Made by a program: the position numbers and the translations under genes. A stretch of 64,000 nucleotides of DNA from Streptomyces toxytricini (lineage in GTDB: Bacteria > Actinomycetota > Actinomycetes > Streptomycetales > Streptomycetaceae): assembly GCF_014649915.1 (NCBI RefSeq), contig NZ_BMTY01000023.1, positions 62,001 to 126,000 on the forward strand, given 5' to 3'. The notes below the pieces were generated by a model. It worked only from the letters and a program-made list of their open reading frames with translations. It did not search any database and had not been told where the DNA came from. Shown one piece after another: positions 51,565-60,497 of the stretch (position 1 is the stretch's first letter; each line of letters starts with the position of its first letter).

Positions 51565-52230
51565 TCAGCCGACCGCCGCGGCCCCCGGCACCCGCTGGGC
51601 CTCCCCGGCCCGCCGCAGGCGGCGGGCCGGCAGCCGGTCCGCCCACAGCGCCGCCGACACGCCGGCCACCACGGCCAGCAGCGCCACCCCGGCCAGTCCC
51701 CGGCTCTTGGTGCCCCGCTGCTCCGCCGCGGCCGGCGGCACCAGCACGTCCACGCTCATCCGTGCCCCCGCCGGCACGCCCTCGCGGTCCTGCATCGCCG
51801 CCACACGCCGGCCGTACGCCTCGATCACCTTCCCGACCACCGCGTTCGCCACGGCCGGATCCCGGTGCTCGGCCTGCACCTGGAGCGAGGGGATCAGGTA
51901 CCGCGGGGTGACGCTCGTCCCGCTGTTGCGCGGCATCAGCCGGTACCGCCCGGCCACGCCCGCCGCCCGGAGCTCCTGCCGGCCCGCCGCCGACTCCAGC
52001 TGCTGCACCGCGGCGTAGGAGACCGCAGCCAGCGGCGGCTGGAGGTTCGTCAACTGGTTCGGGTGCCGGCCCGTCACCGGCGGCTTCAGCACCACGATCG
52101 CCGAACTCACGTGGACCGGCTCCGGCCGCAGCACCGGCACGGCCCCCGCCGCGGCGAGCACCGCCACCGCCAGCAGCACGTACCAGCGCCGACGCAGCAC
52201 ACGGGCCAACTCGCCTGGGGACACGGGCAT
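51565..52230 (-). CDS. Wzz-like chain-length protein
   Basis: 221 residues. Two membrane segments (about 15-32 and about 184-200) bracket an extracytoplasmic region, the topology of Wzz/polysaccharide co-polymerases. The N-terminus ELARVLRRRWYVLLAV resembles that of the two other such proteins at 52305 and 58741 (all with RRRWYV). There is no ATPase domain, so any BY-kinase would have to be elsewhere. It is divergent from the Wzz/ligase fusion over 74 bases. Probably controls polymer length. Confidence 0.82.
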   Translation of the reverse strand: MPVSPGELARVLRRRWYVLLAVAVLAAAGAVPVLRPEPVHVSSAIVVLKPPVTGRHPNQLTNLQPPLAAVSYAAVQQLESAAGRQELRAAGVAGRYRLMPRNSGTSVTPRYLIPSLQVQAEHRDPAVANAVVGKVIEAYGRRVAAMQDREGVPAGARMSVDVLVPPAAAEQRGTKSRGLAGVALLAVVAGVSAALWADRLPARRLRRAGEAQRVPGAAAVG

Positions 52231-52304
52231 TCCTTCCGTCCCGCACGATCCTCGCAGCCCCCGGCGCGCCCCGCCATCGGATCCGGCACCTTGCGGGGGC
52301 GGAC

Positions 52305-54398
52305 GTGAACATGAGGGAAATGGGCGGGGTGCTGCGCCGCCGCTGGTACGTGATGGCCTCCCTGACCCTCCTCGGCCTGCTCGCCGGCTTCCACCTGCAC
52401 CGCTCCGTGCCCGTGGAGTACGAGTCGCAGAGCTCGATCGCCCTGCTCGACTCCACGGAGGTCGCCCAGCTCGCCCCGGCCTTCGGCAACCCCCTCTCCA
52501 ACGCCGGGGGTTCGCTCGTCGTCACCGCGGACGTCCTGATCCGCACCCTGTCGGGAGCGGACGCGGCACGCGCCCTCCAAGGACTCGGCGTGACCGACCC
52601 GTACACGGTCGGCTTCGCCGCCAACGCCTCCGGCCCGATGCTCACCCTGTCGGTCACCGGCACCGACCGCGCCGAGGTCCTGGAGGAGACCAACACCCTC
52701 ACCGCCTTCGCGGGGGAGCAGCTGACCGCCCTCCAGGCCGCCGCGGGCGTCCAGCCCGGCCACTTCGTGCAGACCGCGCCCGTGGTCCTGCCGCAGACGC
52801 CGGTGCCGCTCCTCAAGAGCCGCCACCAGCAGGTGCTCGCCGTGGTGATCGCCGGCACGGCAGCCGGATTCACCCTCTCCTTCGCCGTGGAGAGCGTCCT
52901 CACCGCCCGCCGCCGCAGGTGCGCCGCCGCCGAACCCGCCGAGGGCGCCCCCGCAGCGCCCGGCCCCGAGCCGCGTGCGGGCCGGACGGCCGTACGCGCC
53001 GGCCACAGCCGCCCGCGGCGCCACCGCGGAAGCCGCCCCGACGCCACCGCGCTCCTCAGCGGCTACCTCGCCCTCGCCTTCTTCATCCCCTCCAACCTCA
53101 CCCTGCCGGGCCTCGGCGGCGTCGGCACCCCCGCCAACGCGTACGCCCTGCTCTGCCTGTTCTGGTACCTGGCGGGCTGGCTGACCGGCCGCATCCGCCC
53201 CCCGGCCGCGATCCGGCCGCCCCGCACGGTCATGCTGCTGCTGGCGCTCGCCGTCCTCGGCTCCTACCTGGCCAACGCCACCCGCGGCAGCTCCCAGAAG
53301 GAGGTCCTCGGCGCCGACCGCGGCCTCATCGGCCTGCTCGTATGGGTCTCCCTCGTCGTCCTGGCGACCGCCGGCATCCACGACCGGTCCCGGCTGGACG
53401 TCCTCATGCGCCGCATGGTCGTCATGGGCGCGGCCGTCGCCGCCATCGGCTTCCACGACTTCTTCACCGCCACCAACATCGCGGACGGCATCACCCTCCC
53501 CGGCCTCCAGTCCAGCGTGCCGCAGATCGCCACCCTCGACCGCGGCTCCTTCACCCGGCCCCGCTCCACCACCGCCCAGCCCCTCGAATTCGGCGGAATG
53601 CTCGCACTCCTGCTGCCGTTCGCCGTGCAGCAGGCCCTCGACCCGGCCCGCCGCACCCTCGCCCGCTGGCGGCGCTGGGCCCCCGTCGCCCTCATGGGCG
53701 GCGCCCTGCCGCTCACCGTCTCCCGCACGTCGATCATCGGCGCCCTGCTGGTCGTCCTGGTGATGGTGCCGCGCTGGAAACCGGAGCGCCGGTGGGCCGC
53801 GATCGGGCTGCTGTGCGGAGCGGTCGCCGCGTTCAAGGTGGTGATCCCGGGGCTGATCGGCACCATCACCGCCCTGTTCGCCTCGTTCCTGTCGAACGGG
53901 GACAGCAGCACCCAGGCGCGCACCGTCAAGTACGGGGCGATCGTCCCCTACCTGCAGGAACGCCCCCTGTTCGGCCGCGGTTTCGGCACGTTCACCCCGG
54001 ACCTGTACTTCTTCACCGACAACCAGTACATGCTCACCCTCGCCGAAATGGGCCTGGTCGGACTGGCCGCACTGCTGCTGCTCTTCCTCACCGGCATCCA
54101 CCAGGGTGGCGCGATCCGCCGCCTGGCCCGCACCGAGAACGACCGCGAGCTGGGCCAGGCGTTCTTCGCGTCCGCCGTGGTCGCGCTCGTCATCAGCGCC
54201 ACGTTCGACAGCCTCAGCTTCCCCATGTTCGCCGGGATGTTCTTCCTCACGCTCGCCGCCGGCGGCAGCCACCTCGGCTTCCTCCGGCGCGCGGCGCCGC
54301 AGCACCCCACCGTGGAGTCCCCATGCCCTCACACCGGCCCCTGCCCGCCCACCGCCTCCTGCCCGCACCGGGCCCCGGCCCGCGTACCGGTCCCGTAG
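52305..54398 (+). CDS. fusion of Wzz-like domain with O-antigen ligase/polymerase
   Basis: 697 residues from GTG 52305 (ATG 52311 also possible). Residues 1-205 are a Wzz-like module with two membrane segments and RRRWYVMASL at the start. After an Arg/Pro-rich linker, residues 245-680 have about ten to twelve membrane segments and the O-antigen ligase (Wzy/WaaL-like) region, including TRPRSTTAQPLEFGGMLALLLPF and LFGRGFGTF in the large periplasmic-type loop. One protein would thus combine length control and polymerisation or ligation. It overlaps the next gene by 76 bases in another frame. Confidence 0.85.
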   Translation: MNMREMGGVLRRRWYVMASLTLLGLLAGFHLHRSVPVEYESQSSIALLDSTEVAQLAPAFGNPLSNAGGSLVVTADVLIRTLSGADAARALQGLGVTDPYTVGFAANASGPMLTLSVTGTDRAEVLEETNTLTAFAGEQLTALQAAAGVQPGHFVQTAPVVLPQTPVPLLKSRHQQVLAVVIAGTAAGFTLSFAVESVLTARRRRCAAAEPAEGAPAAPGPEPRAGRTAVRAGHSRPRRHRGSRPDATALLSGYLALAFFIPSNLTLPGLGGVGTPANAYALLCLFWYLAGWLTGRIRPPAAIRPPRTVMLLLALAVLGSYLANATRGSSQKEVLGADRGLIGLLVWVSLVVLATAGIHDRSRLDVLMRRMVVMGAAVAAIGFHDFFTATNIADGITLPGLQSSVPQIATLDRGSFTRPRSTTAQPLEFGGMLALLLPFAVQQALDPARRTLARWRRWAPVALMGGALPLTVSRTSIIGALLVVLVMVPRWKPERRWAAIGLLCGAVAAFKVVIPGLIGTITALFASFLSNGDSSTQARTVKYGAIVPYLQERPLFGRGFGTFTPDLYFFTDNQYMLTLAEMGLVGLAALLLLFLTGIHQGGAIRRLARTENDRELGQAFFASAVVALVISATFDSLSFPMFAGMFFLTLAAGGSHLGFLRRAAPQHPTVESPCPHTGPCPPTASCPHRAPARVPVP

Positions 54399-55312
54399 CC
54401 GTCGTCGCCGTCACCTGGAACAGCGCCGCCGTCCTGCCCGGGTTCCTGGCCTCGCTGCCCGAGGGGATGGCCGGCACCGACTGGCGGCTCGTCGTCGCCG
54501 ACAACGCCTCCGCCGACGGCACCCCCGACCTGCTCCGCCGCCTCGCCCCGGACGCGACCCTCGTGCGGACCGGCCGCAACGCCGGCTACGCGGCCGGCGT
54601 CAACGCCGCCCTCACGGCCGCCGCGGCCTGGGACGACGGCCCCCGCGCCGCCCTCGTCTGCAACCCCGACACCCGGATCCTGCCCGGCTGCGCCCGCCTC
54701 CTCGTCGACGCCCTCGACGCACCCCTGTCCGGCGGCCGCCGCGTCGGCATCACCGTCCCCCTGCTCCACGACCCGGGCGGCACCCTCCACCACTCGCTGC
54801 GCCGCGAACCGCAGGTCACGCGGGCGCTCGGCGAGGCCGTCATCGGCAACCGGCGCGCCGGGCGCTTCCCCCGGTGGAGCGAGCTCGTCACCGACCCGGC
54901 GGCCTACCGGCGGGCCACCGTCGCCGACTGGGCGACCGGGGCCCTCATGGCCGTCTCCCGGGACTGCCTCGACGCCTGCGGGCCCTGGGACGAGACGTTC
55001 TTCCTGTACTCCGAGGAGACCGAGTTCTGCCTGCGCGCCCGCGACCTCGGCTTCGCCACCCGCCTCGAACCCGCGGCCACTGCCGTCCACCTCGGCGGCG
55101 ACTCGCAGGTCTCCCCGCGCCTGTGGACCCTGCTCACCGTGAACCGGGTCCGCCTCTACGCCCGCCGACACGGAGCCGCGGCCACCGCCGCCTTCCGCGC
55201 CGCAGTCCTGCTCCGGGAGGCCTCCCGCGCCGCGCTCGGCCGGGAGGCGAGCCGGGCCGCCGCCCGCGCCCTCGCCGGCCGCGCCGACCGGCGGGCCGCA
55301 CCGCGGCCGTGA
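54323..55312 (+). CDS. family 2 glycosyltransferase (rhamnosyltransferase-like)
   Basis: 329 residues from ATG 54323 (GGAG upstream). PVAVVAVTWNSAAVLPGFLASLP opens the GT-A fold; VVADNASADGT and LVCNPDTRIL give the metal-binding residues; ETFFLYSEETEFCLRARDLGF is the typical acceptor-side motif of rhamnosyl-type transferases. Its start is nested in the previous gene, so the two are translationally coupled. Convergent with the minus-strand operon. Confidence 0.87.
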   Translation: MPSHRPLPAHRLLPAPGPGPRTGPVAVVAVTWNSAAVLPGFLASLPEGMAGTDWRLVVADNASADGTPDLLRRLAPDATLVRTGRNAGYAAGVNAALTAAAAWDDGPRAALVCNPDTRILPGCARLLVDALDAPLSGGRRVGITVPLLHDPGGTLHHSLRREPQVTRALGEAVIGNRRAGRFPRWSELVTDPAAYRRATVADWATGALMAVSRDCLDACGPWDETFFLYSEETEFCLRARDLGFATRLEPAATAVHLGGDSQVSPRLWTLLTVNRVRLYARRHGAAATAAFRAAVLLREASRAALGREASRAAARALAGRADRRAAPRP

Positions 55313-55337
55313 CCCGCGGGACCGCCGCCGTCCCCGG

Positions 55338-56144
55338 TCAGCCGGCGGGCGGGGCGCCGTCCCAGGCGGTGTAGAAGCTCTCCGGGTTGACCAGGTACCG
55401 GACGGTGGCCCGCGGGAGGTGTCGCACCTCGTGCCGGCGCGCGTAGCGGCGTACGAGCTCCCAGTCCTCCCGCGGCAGCACCTCCGGAGGGCGCCGCAGC
55501 CGGCTGAAGTGCAGCGAGCGGCTGCGGCGCGCCACGAACGCGTTGGTGTCGAGGAAGGCCTCCCGGGCGGCCCGGCGCCGGTCGAACGGCACCGACAGCA
55601 CGTCCCGCTCCGTGCCGTCGGGCAGCACCCGGCGCAGCGCCGTGTACACGCCGTCGGGCCCGCCGGGCCGCTCCAGCACGGCGAGGGCCTGCTCCAGGTG
55701 GTCGGGCTCCCACAGGTTGTCGTCGTCCAGGAACGCCACGTACCGTGAGCGGGACAGCCGTATCCCCACGTTGCGGACGACACCCGCCGTGCCCGTGTTG
55801 CGGGCGAGGGAGACCGCGAACAGCCGCGGTTCGGAGGGCAGCGGGGGCAGGCCGGCGCCGTCGTCGACGACCACCACGACGTGGTCGCGGACCGTCTGGG
55901 CGAGGGCCGAGCGGACCGCGGCCCGCAGCGCGTCGGGGCGGCTGTGCGTGGCGATCACGGTGGCGACGAGGGCGGCGGGCGGCCGGCCGAGCAGGGCCGC
56001 GAGCCGGGCGGTCTCGGCGTCCTCCAGGCGGCGCAGGCGCAGCGCCGAGGGGGCGAGGAGGAGCTTGTTGCGAACCTCGAAGAGCACCAGCCAGCCGAAG
56101 GCCCGCTTGAGGAGCTCCCACGGGGCGCGGGCGATGCGGCGCAT
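55338..56144 (-). CDS. family 2 glycosyltransferase, last gene of minus-strand operon
   Basis: 268 residues. The GT-A core starts at about residue 60 (VATVIATHSRPDALRAAVRSAL), with VVVVDDGAG and the metal motif YVAFLDDDNLWEPDHL. The N-terminal 50 residues include a hydrophobic LFGWLVLFEVRNK-like helix that may anchor it to the membrane. It is 42 bases downstream of the beta-helix gene stop and is transcribed with it. Donor and acceptor unknown. Confidence 0.85.
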   Translation of the reverse strand: MRRIARAPWELLKRAFGWLVLFEVRNKLLLAPSALRLRRLEDAETARLAALLGRPPAALVATVIATHSRPDALRAAVRSALAQTVRDHVVVVVDDGAGLPPLPSEPRLFAVSLARNTGTAGVVRNVGIRLSRSRYVAFLDDDNLWEPDHLEQALAVLERPGGPDGVYTALRRVLPDGTERDVLSVPFDRRRAAREAFLDTNAFVARRSRSLHFSRLRRPPEVLPREDWELVRRYARRHEVRHLPRATVRYLVNPESFYTAWDGAPPAG

Positions 56145-56186
56145 GTCGTCCTCTCGGGGCGGGGTGTTCGCGGGGTCCGCGGTCGG

Positions 56187-57233
56187 TCAGGGCGTGGGCA
56201 CGGGCGTCGGCGTGGGCGTCGGCGCGGGTGTGCGCGTGGGCGACGGGGCGGGTTCCGGGACGACCGGCTTTCCGCCGCTGGTGCGGTTGCCGCGCCACAC
56301 GTTGCCCGCACCGCCCGCGTTCCACGCGGCGACCTGCCCGTAGGCCCCGCCGTGCGGGTGGTACTGGGTGGAGAAGACGTTGTCCGTGACCTCGATGCCG
56401 GTGGCGCCGGGGCCGCCGCCGTAGAGGGTGTAGGCGCCGCCGGCGAGCCAGTTCCGGTCGACGACGACCGACGACACGGTGCCGGTGTCGGCGAAGAGCC
56501 CCACCGCCGCCGTGGCGCCGCGGTCCACGGGGACCGGGTTGAGGAGGGTGTTGTGCCGCACCACGAGCCGGCCCTTGCTGCCGCCGCCGCTGATGACGGC
56601 GTCGGTGTGCTGCCACTCGCCGGTCTTGTTGCGGAACGGCACGATGTCGTGGACGTAGTTGTCGTGCAGATCGCCCTGGCCCGTGGAGAGCGCGTTGCCG
56701 AAGACGGAGATGTCGCACCAGCCGACTTCGACGGAGTCGGTGCCCATGTTGGAGACGGCGTAGTTCACACCGCCGTTGTCGGGTCCCTTCCCGGGGACGG
56801 CGGTGATCTCGGTGTGCAGGATCCGCAGGTTGCGGAAGCCCGGGCGGAGGTTGACGCCCCACCAGTTGGCGGAGGTGATCCGGCTGTCGACGACGGTCAC
56901 GTCGTTGGCGTAGACGTCCAGCGAGCCGCGGATGTCCCAGCCCTTGATGACGGTGCCGTCCTGCCTGATCGACATGTCGCCGGTGTCGTGCCGCTCCAGC
57001 GGGATCCGCGGGCCGGTGGAGTGCTCGTCGGGGAACCCGCAGGCCGCGGGGGAGGGGCAGGGTCCCGCCGCTCCGGGCGCTGCGGTGCGGGGCGGCGCGG
57101 AGTGTGCGGCGGACGCGGGCGGCGTGCCGCCGCCCGAGTGCCGCGCCTGGTACAGGCTCAGGACGGCGGCGAGCAGCAGTCCGGCCACCGCCCAGGCCGC
57201 CGCGCGGCGCTTCCCGTCTGCCGGCATCGCCAT
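56187..57233 (-). CDS. exported right-handed beta-helix protein
   Basis: 348 residues. An N-terminal signal or anchor (about 10-26, AAWAVAGLLLAAVLSLY) is followed by parallel beta-helix repeats (about 85-300) with runs such as NVTVVDSRIT, NLRILHTEIT and DVEVGWCDIS, and a Pro/Thr-rich tail. The fold is that of polysaccharide lyases and C5-epimerases; I could not identify a catalytic triad. ATG 57233 sits 5 bases after the flippase stop (TGA GGACC ATG), so it is tightly coupled. It may trim or modify the polymer outside the cell. Confidence 0.82.
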   Translation of the reverse strand: MAMPADGKRRAAAWAVAGLLLAAVLSLYQARHSGGGTPPASAAHSAPPRTAAPGAAGPCPSPAACGFPDEHSTGPRIPLERHDTGDMSIRQDGTVIKGWDIRGSLDVYANDVTVVDSRITSANWWGVNLRPGFRNLRILHTEITAVPGKGPDNGGVNYAVSNMGTDSVEVGWCDISVFGNALSTGQGDLHDNYVHDIVPFRNKTGEWQHTDAVISGGGSKGRLVVRHNTLLNPVPVDRGATAAVGLFADTGTVSSVVVDRNWLAGGAYTLYGGGPGATGIEVTDNVFSTQYHPHGGAYGQVAAWNAGGAGNVWRGNRTSGGKPVVPEPAPSPTRTPAPTPTPTPVPTP

Positions 57234-57238
57234 GGTCC

Positions 57239-58744
57239 TCAGCCTCCGTCGCCGTCCGCCGGCACGGCGGGTGCCCGCCGACCGGTGCCGCGCAGGTGTG
57301 CCAGGTCCGGCAGGACGCACACCGCGTAGCAGAGGGTCCCGGCCGCACCGGTCGCGAGCAGGGCCGGTACGCCGTCGCCGAGGAGCCGGTGCAGGCCGGT
57401 CACCGCGGCGATCATCACGACGCCGCCGAGCGCGGGCCGGGCGCAGGCCCGGGCGACCGTGCCCGGGCCGACGCCGGCCCGGCGGAGGGCGTAGAGGAAC
57501 ACCGGCACGACGATCCCTCCCGCCACCAGGACGTGCCCTTGGGCGACGCCCACGATCCCGCCCGCCCCGGCGCCCGAGACGAGCACCGGGACGAGGAGGA
57601 CCAGCCACAGGCCCTGCACGCCGATGAGCAGCCGGCGGCGCCCGACCGCGACGAGGCAGTCGTACGCCAGCTCGCAGCCGATCCGGATCAGGCCGAGCGC
57701 CATCAGCCACGGCAGGGCCGCCGCGGCCGGCAGCCACCGCGCGCCGTAGACGAGCTCCACGAGCGGCGCGGCGAGCGCGGCGAGCAGCACGCACAGCGGG
57801 ACCGTGCCGGTCATCACGATGCCCAGGCCCCTCCCGAACCCGTCCGCGAGCGCCGCCGGCGTCTCGGCCAGCCGGGAGAACCCCGCGAACGAGACGCGGC
57901 GGGCCGCCTCGGAGACGATCCGCACCGGCCAGCCGGACATGTTGAAGGCGAGGACGTAGAAGCCCAGCGCGAACCGGTCCAGCGTGGACCCCACCACCAT
58001 GGTGTCGACGTTCACCACGCCGAGCGCGAGCAGGCTCGCCCCGGCGAGCGGCAGACCGAAGCGCAGCAGCGCCCGCGCCTGCGCCCGGTCCCAGCCGAAG
58101 CGGAGCGTGCCCGGCGCGGCCAGGCAGCAGCCCACGAGGGCCGCCGCGTTGCCTGCGACGGCGCCCCATGCGAAGCTCATCGCGCCCCAGCCCTGCACGG
58201 CCAGCAGCAGGGTGACACCGGTGCTGAGGACGAAGTTGGCGCCGTCGACGGCCATCCGGCGGCCCTGCGCGAACTCCCGCGTGAGGATGCCGGCCGGCAC
58301 CTGGGACAGCCCGTCGAGGACGACGCACACGCACATCACCCGCAGCACCCCGGACGCCTCGGGCGACCCGAGCACCCGGGCCACCGCGGGGGCCGCCGCG
58401 AACAGGGCGGCGTACAGGGCGCAGCTGGCGGCGGTGCTCAGGGTGAGGACGGTCGGGGCGAAGCGGCGCGGGTCGCCCTCCCAGCGGACGAGTGCGAGGG
58501 TGACGCCGAGCTCGTTCGCGGAGAGCAGCACCAGCAGCACCGTCTGCGCGAGCCCGTACACGCCCCAGGCCTCCGGGCCGAGGAACCAGCGGGCCAGGAT
58601 GATGCCGGTCGCGAAGTTGCCGAGGCGCATGACGACCGTGTTGACCAGGCTCCAGCGGGCGGCCGCCGAGACCTTGCGGCCCAGGGAGGGGGTGGCGGCG
58701 GCCGCCGGCTGCGGGGGCGCGGCGCCGGGCCCCGGGGCCGTCAC
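57239..58744 (-). CDS. Wzx-type oligosaccharide flippase
   Basis: 501 residues, MATE/MVF-type fold with 12-14 predicted membrane segments; the opening VSAARWSLVNTVVMRLGNFATGIILARWFLGPEAWG is typical of polysaccharide exporters. It would flip lipid-linked repeat units across the membrane. GTG 58744 overlaps the stop of the Wzz-like gene (GTGA) and it is coupled to the beta-helix gene downstream. Confidence 0.88.
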   Translation of the reverse strand: MTAPGPGAAPPQPAAAATPSLGRKVSAAARWSLVNTVVMRLGNFATGIILARWFLGPEAWGVYGLAQTVLLVLLSANELGVTLALVRWEGDPRRFAPTVLTLSTAASCALYAALFAAAPAVARVLGSPEASGVLRVMCVCVVLDGLSQVPAGILTREFAQGRRMAVDGANFVLSTGVTLLLAVQGWGAMSFAWGAVAGNAAALVGCCLAAPGTLRFGWDRAQARALLRFGLPLAGASLLALGVVNVDTMVVGSTLDRFALGFYVLAFNMSGWPVRIVSEAARRVSFAGFSRLAETPAALADGFGRGLGIVMTGTVPLCVLLAALAAPLVELVYGARWLPAAAALPWLMALGLIRIGCELAYDCLVAVGRRRLLIGVQGLWLVLLVPVLVSGAGAGGIVGVAQGHVLVAGGIVVPVFLYALRRAGVGPGTVARACARPALGGVVMIAAVTGLHRLLGDGVPALLATGAAGTLCYAVCVLPDLAHLRGTGRRAPAVPADGDGG

Positions 58745-59373
58745 GGCGCGTCCTCGGGGACGGCCCGGGCTGCACGGCCGCGCGCGCGGGCCTCCACGAA
58801 GAACGTCGCGACGAGGCTCAGCACGAAGCCGAGCGCGCCCGCCATGGCGAGGTACTGGACGCGGGCCTTGGTCTGCGCCTCGGGCTTCTGCGGCGGCACG
58901 ATCGTCGCCATCCGGATCATGGCCTCCGCGGGCACCTTCTGGCCGGCCTGGAACTCGTTCAGCCGCTTCTCGGCGTAGGAGGTGAGGAGCTCGTCGGACT
59001 TCAGGACGCGGGCCGGATCGGTGCCGGTGACGGTGAGCCACATGAACGGGCCCTGGGCGTTGTCGGCGATCTTCGCCTCGTACTCCCCGGTGAGGCCCCG
59101 GGACTTCAGGGCGGCGCGCGACTCGTCCGAGTTGAGGTTGCGGGCCAGGCCGTCGGCCATGCCGGTGAGCGAGGCCTGGGTGCTGAGGAAGGGGTTGCCG
59201 TCGAACGCTTCCGTGGCCTTCCTGGAGTTGAGCAGCGTCACGGTGCTCTGCGAGCGGTACTCCACCGGGACGAGCAGGTACACGCCGGCGGTCAGCGCGG
59301 CCGTGAGCAGCAGTCCGGGCAGCAGGACGTACCAGCGTCTGCACACGACCCGCCAGATCTCCGCGAGATCCAA
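58741..59373 (-). CDS. Wzz-like chain-length protein
   Basis: 210 residues from TTG 59373. Two membrane segments (about 15-33, VLLPGLLLTAALTAGVYLLV, and about 172-192) flank an extracytoplasmic region; VPVEYRSQSTVTLLNS matches the Wzz-like module of the fusion at 52305 (VPVEYESQSSIALLDS). No ATPase domain. It lies between wecB (stop one base upstream) and the flippase (GTGA overlap). Part of the polymer assembly machinery. Confidence 0.87.
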   Translation of the reverse strand: MDLAEIWRVVCRRWYVLLPGLLLTAALTAGVYLLVPVEYRSQSTVTLLNSRKATEAFDGNPFLSTQASLTGMADGLARNLNSDESRAALKSRGLTGEYEAKIADNAQGPFMWLTVTGTDPARVLKSDELLTSYAEKRLNEFQAGQKVPAEAMIRMATIVPPQKPEAQTKARVQYLAMAGALGFVLSLVATFFVEARARGRAARAVPEDAP

Positions 59374-59374
59374 G

Positions 59375-60493
59375 CTACGCCGCCCCCCGTACGAGGTCCG
59401 TCGGCCGCGGCCGGGTCCGCGCCGTGCCTCCGTCCAGGAGTACGCGGGCGATGCGCTCGCCCGCCCGGCCGTCCCAGAGCGCGGGGCAGCGCGGCGCGGG
59501 CGGGTCGTCGAGGACCCGGTGGACGGTGGCGGTGATCCGGTCGGGGTCGGTGCCGGCGAGGACGTTGGTGCCCTCGTCGACGGTGACCGGCCGCTCCGTG
59601 TTGTTCCGCAGGGTCACGCACGGCACGCCCAGCGCGGTCGTCTCCTCCTGGACGCCCCCGGAGTCGGTGAGCACCACGCGGGCGGAGTCCTGGAGCGCGA
59701 TGAAGTCGAGGTATCCGGCGGGCGGCACGAGGCGGATCCCGGATGGTACGCCGACCGCGTGCAGCCGCTGTTCGGCCCGTGGGTGGACGGGCAGCACCAG
59801 CGGGCAGCGCCCGCCGATCCGCCCCAGGGCCTTGAGCAGGCCGCGCAGCGCGTCCGGGTCGTCGACGTTGGCGGGCCGGTGCAGGGTGGCCAGGCCGTAG
59901 CCGCCGCGGGTGAGCCCGAACCGGTCCAGTACGTCCGAGCGGCGGGCCCGCTCCAGGTTGGCGAGCAGGGTGTCGATCATGACGTTGCCGACGACGTGGA
60001 CCTGGTCCTCCCGGTACCCCTCCGCCCGCAGGTTCGCCGCCGCGTCGGCGGAGGGCGCGAGCAGGTAGTCGCTGACCCGGTCCGTGGCGACCCGGTTCAC
60101 CTCCTCCGGCATGCTCCAGTCCCGGCTGCGCAGGCCCGCCTCGACGTGCGCGAGGAGCGGGCCGGCCTTGGCGGTGACGAGGGCGCAGGCCAGGGTGGAG
60201 TTGACGTCGCCGACGACCACGACCGCGTCCGGCGCCAGCTCGGCCAGCAGCGGCTCGAAGGCCGCCATCACCCGGCCCGTCTGCTCGGCGTGGCCGCCCG
60301 ACCCGGCGCCGAGGTGCCGGTCGGGCGGCCGGATGCCGAGGTCGCGGAAGAAGACGTCGTTCATCGCGGTGTCGTAGTGCTGCCCGGTGTGGACGAGCAC
60401 GACGTCGGCGCCGTGCCGCTCCAGCGCGTCCATCACCGGTTTGACCTTCATGTAGTTGGGCCGGGCTCCGGCCACGCAGATGATCCGGCGCAT
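59375..60493 (-). CDS. wecB: UDP-N-acetylglucosamine 2-epimerase (non-hydrolysing)
   Basis: 372 residues, the usual length. VAGARPNYMKVKPVM, HTGQHYD, HVEAGLRSRDWSMPEEVNR and SGGVQEETTALGVPCVTLRNNTERP are hallmark motifs, with the catalytic His and Glu present. It interconverts UDP-GlcNAc and UDP-ManNAc, or (as WbpI/WlbD) the 2,3-diacetamido uronic acid derivative. ATG 60493 lies 4 bases after the dehydrogenase stop. Both roles fit the neighbours, so the substrate is unresolved. Confidence 0.95.
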   Translation of the reverse strand: MRRIICVAGARPNYMKVKPVMDALERHGADVVLVHTGQHYDTAMNDVFFRDLGIRPPDRHLGAGSGGHAEQTGRVMAAFEPLLAELAPDAVVVVGDVNSTLACALVTAKAGPLLAHVEAGLRSRDWSMPEEVNRVATDRVSDYLLAPSADAAANLRAEGYREDQVHVVGNVMIDTLLANLERARRSDVLDRFGLTRGGYGLATLHRPANVDDPDALRGLLKALGRIGGRCPLVLPVHPRAEQRLHAVGVPSGIRLVPPAGYLDFIALQDSARVVLTDSGGVQEETTALGVPCVTLRNNTERPVTVDEGTNVLAGTDPDRITATVHRVLDDPPAPRCPALWDGRAGERIARVLLDGGTARTRPRPTDLVRGAA

Positions 60494-60497
60494 GGGG

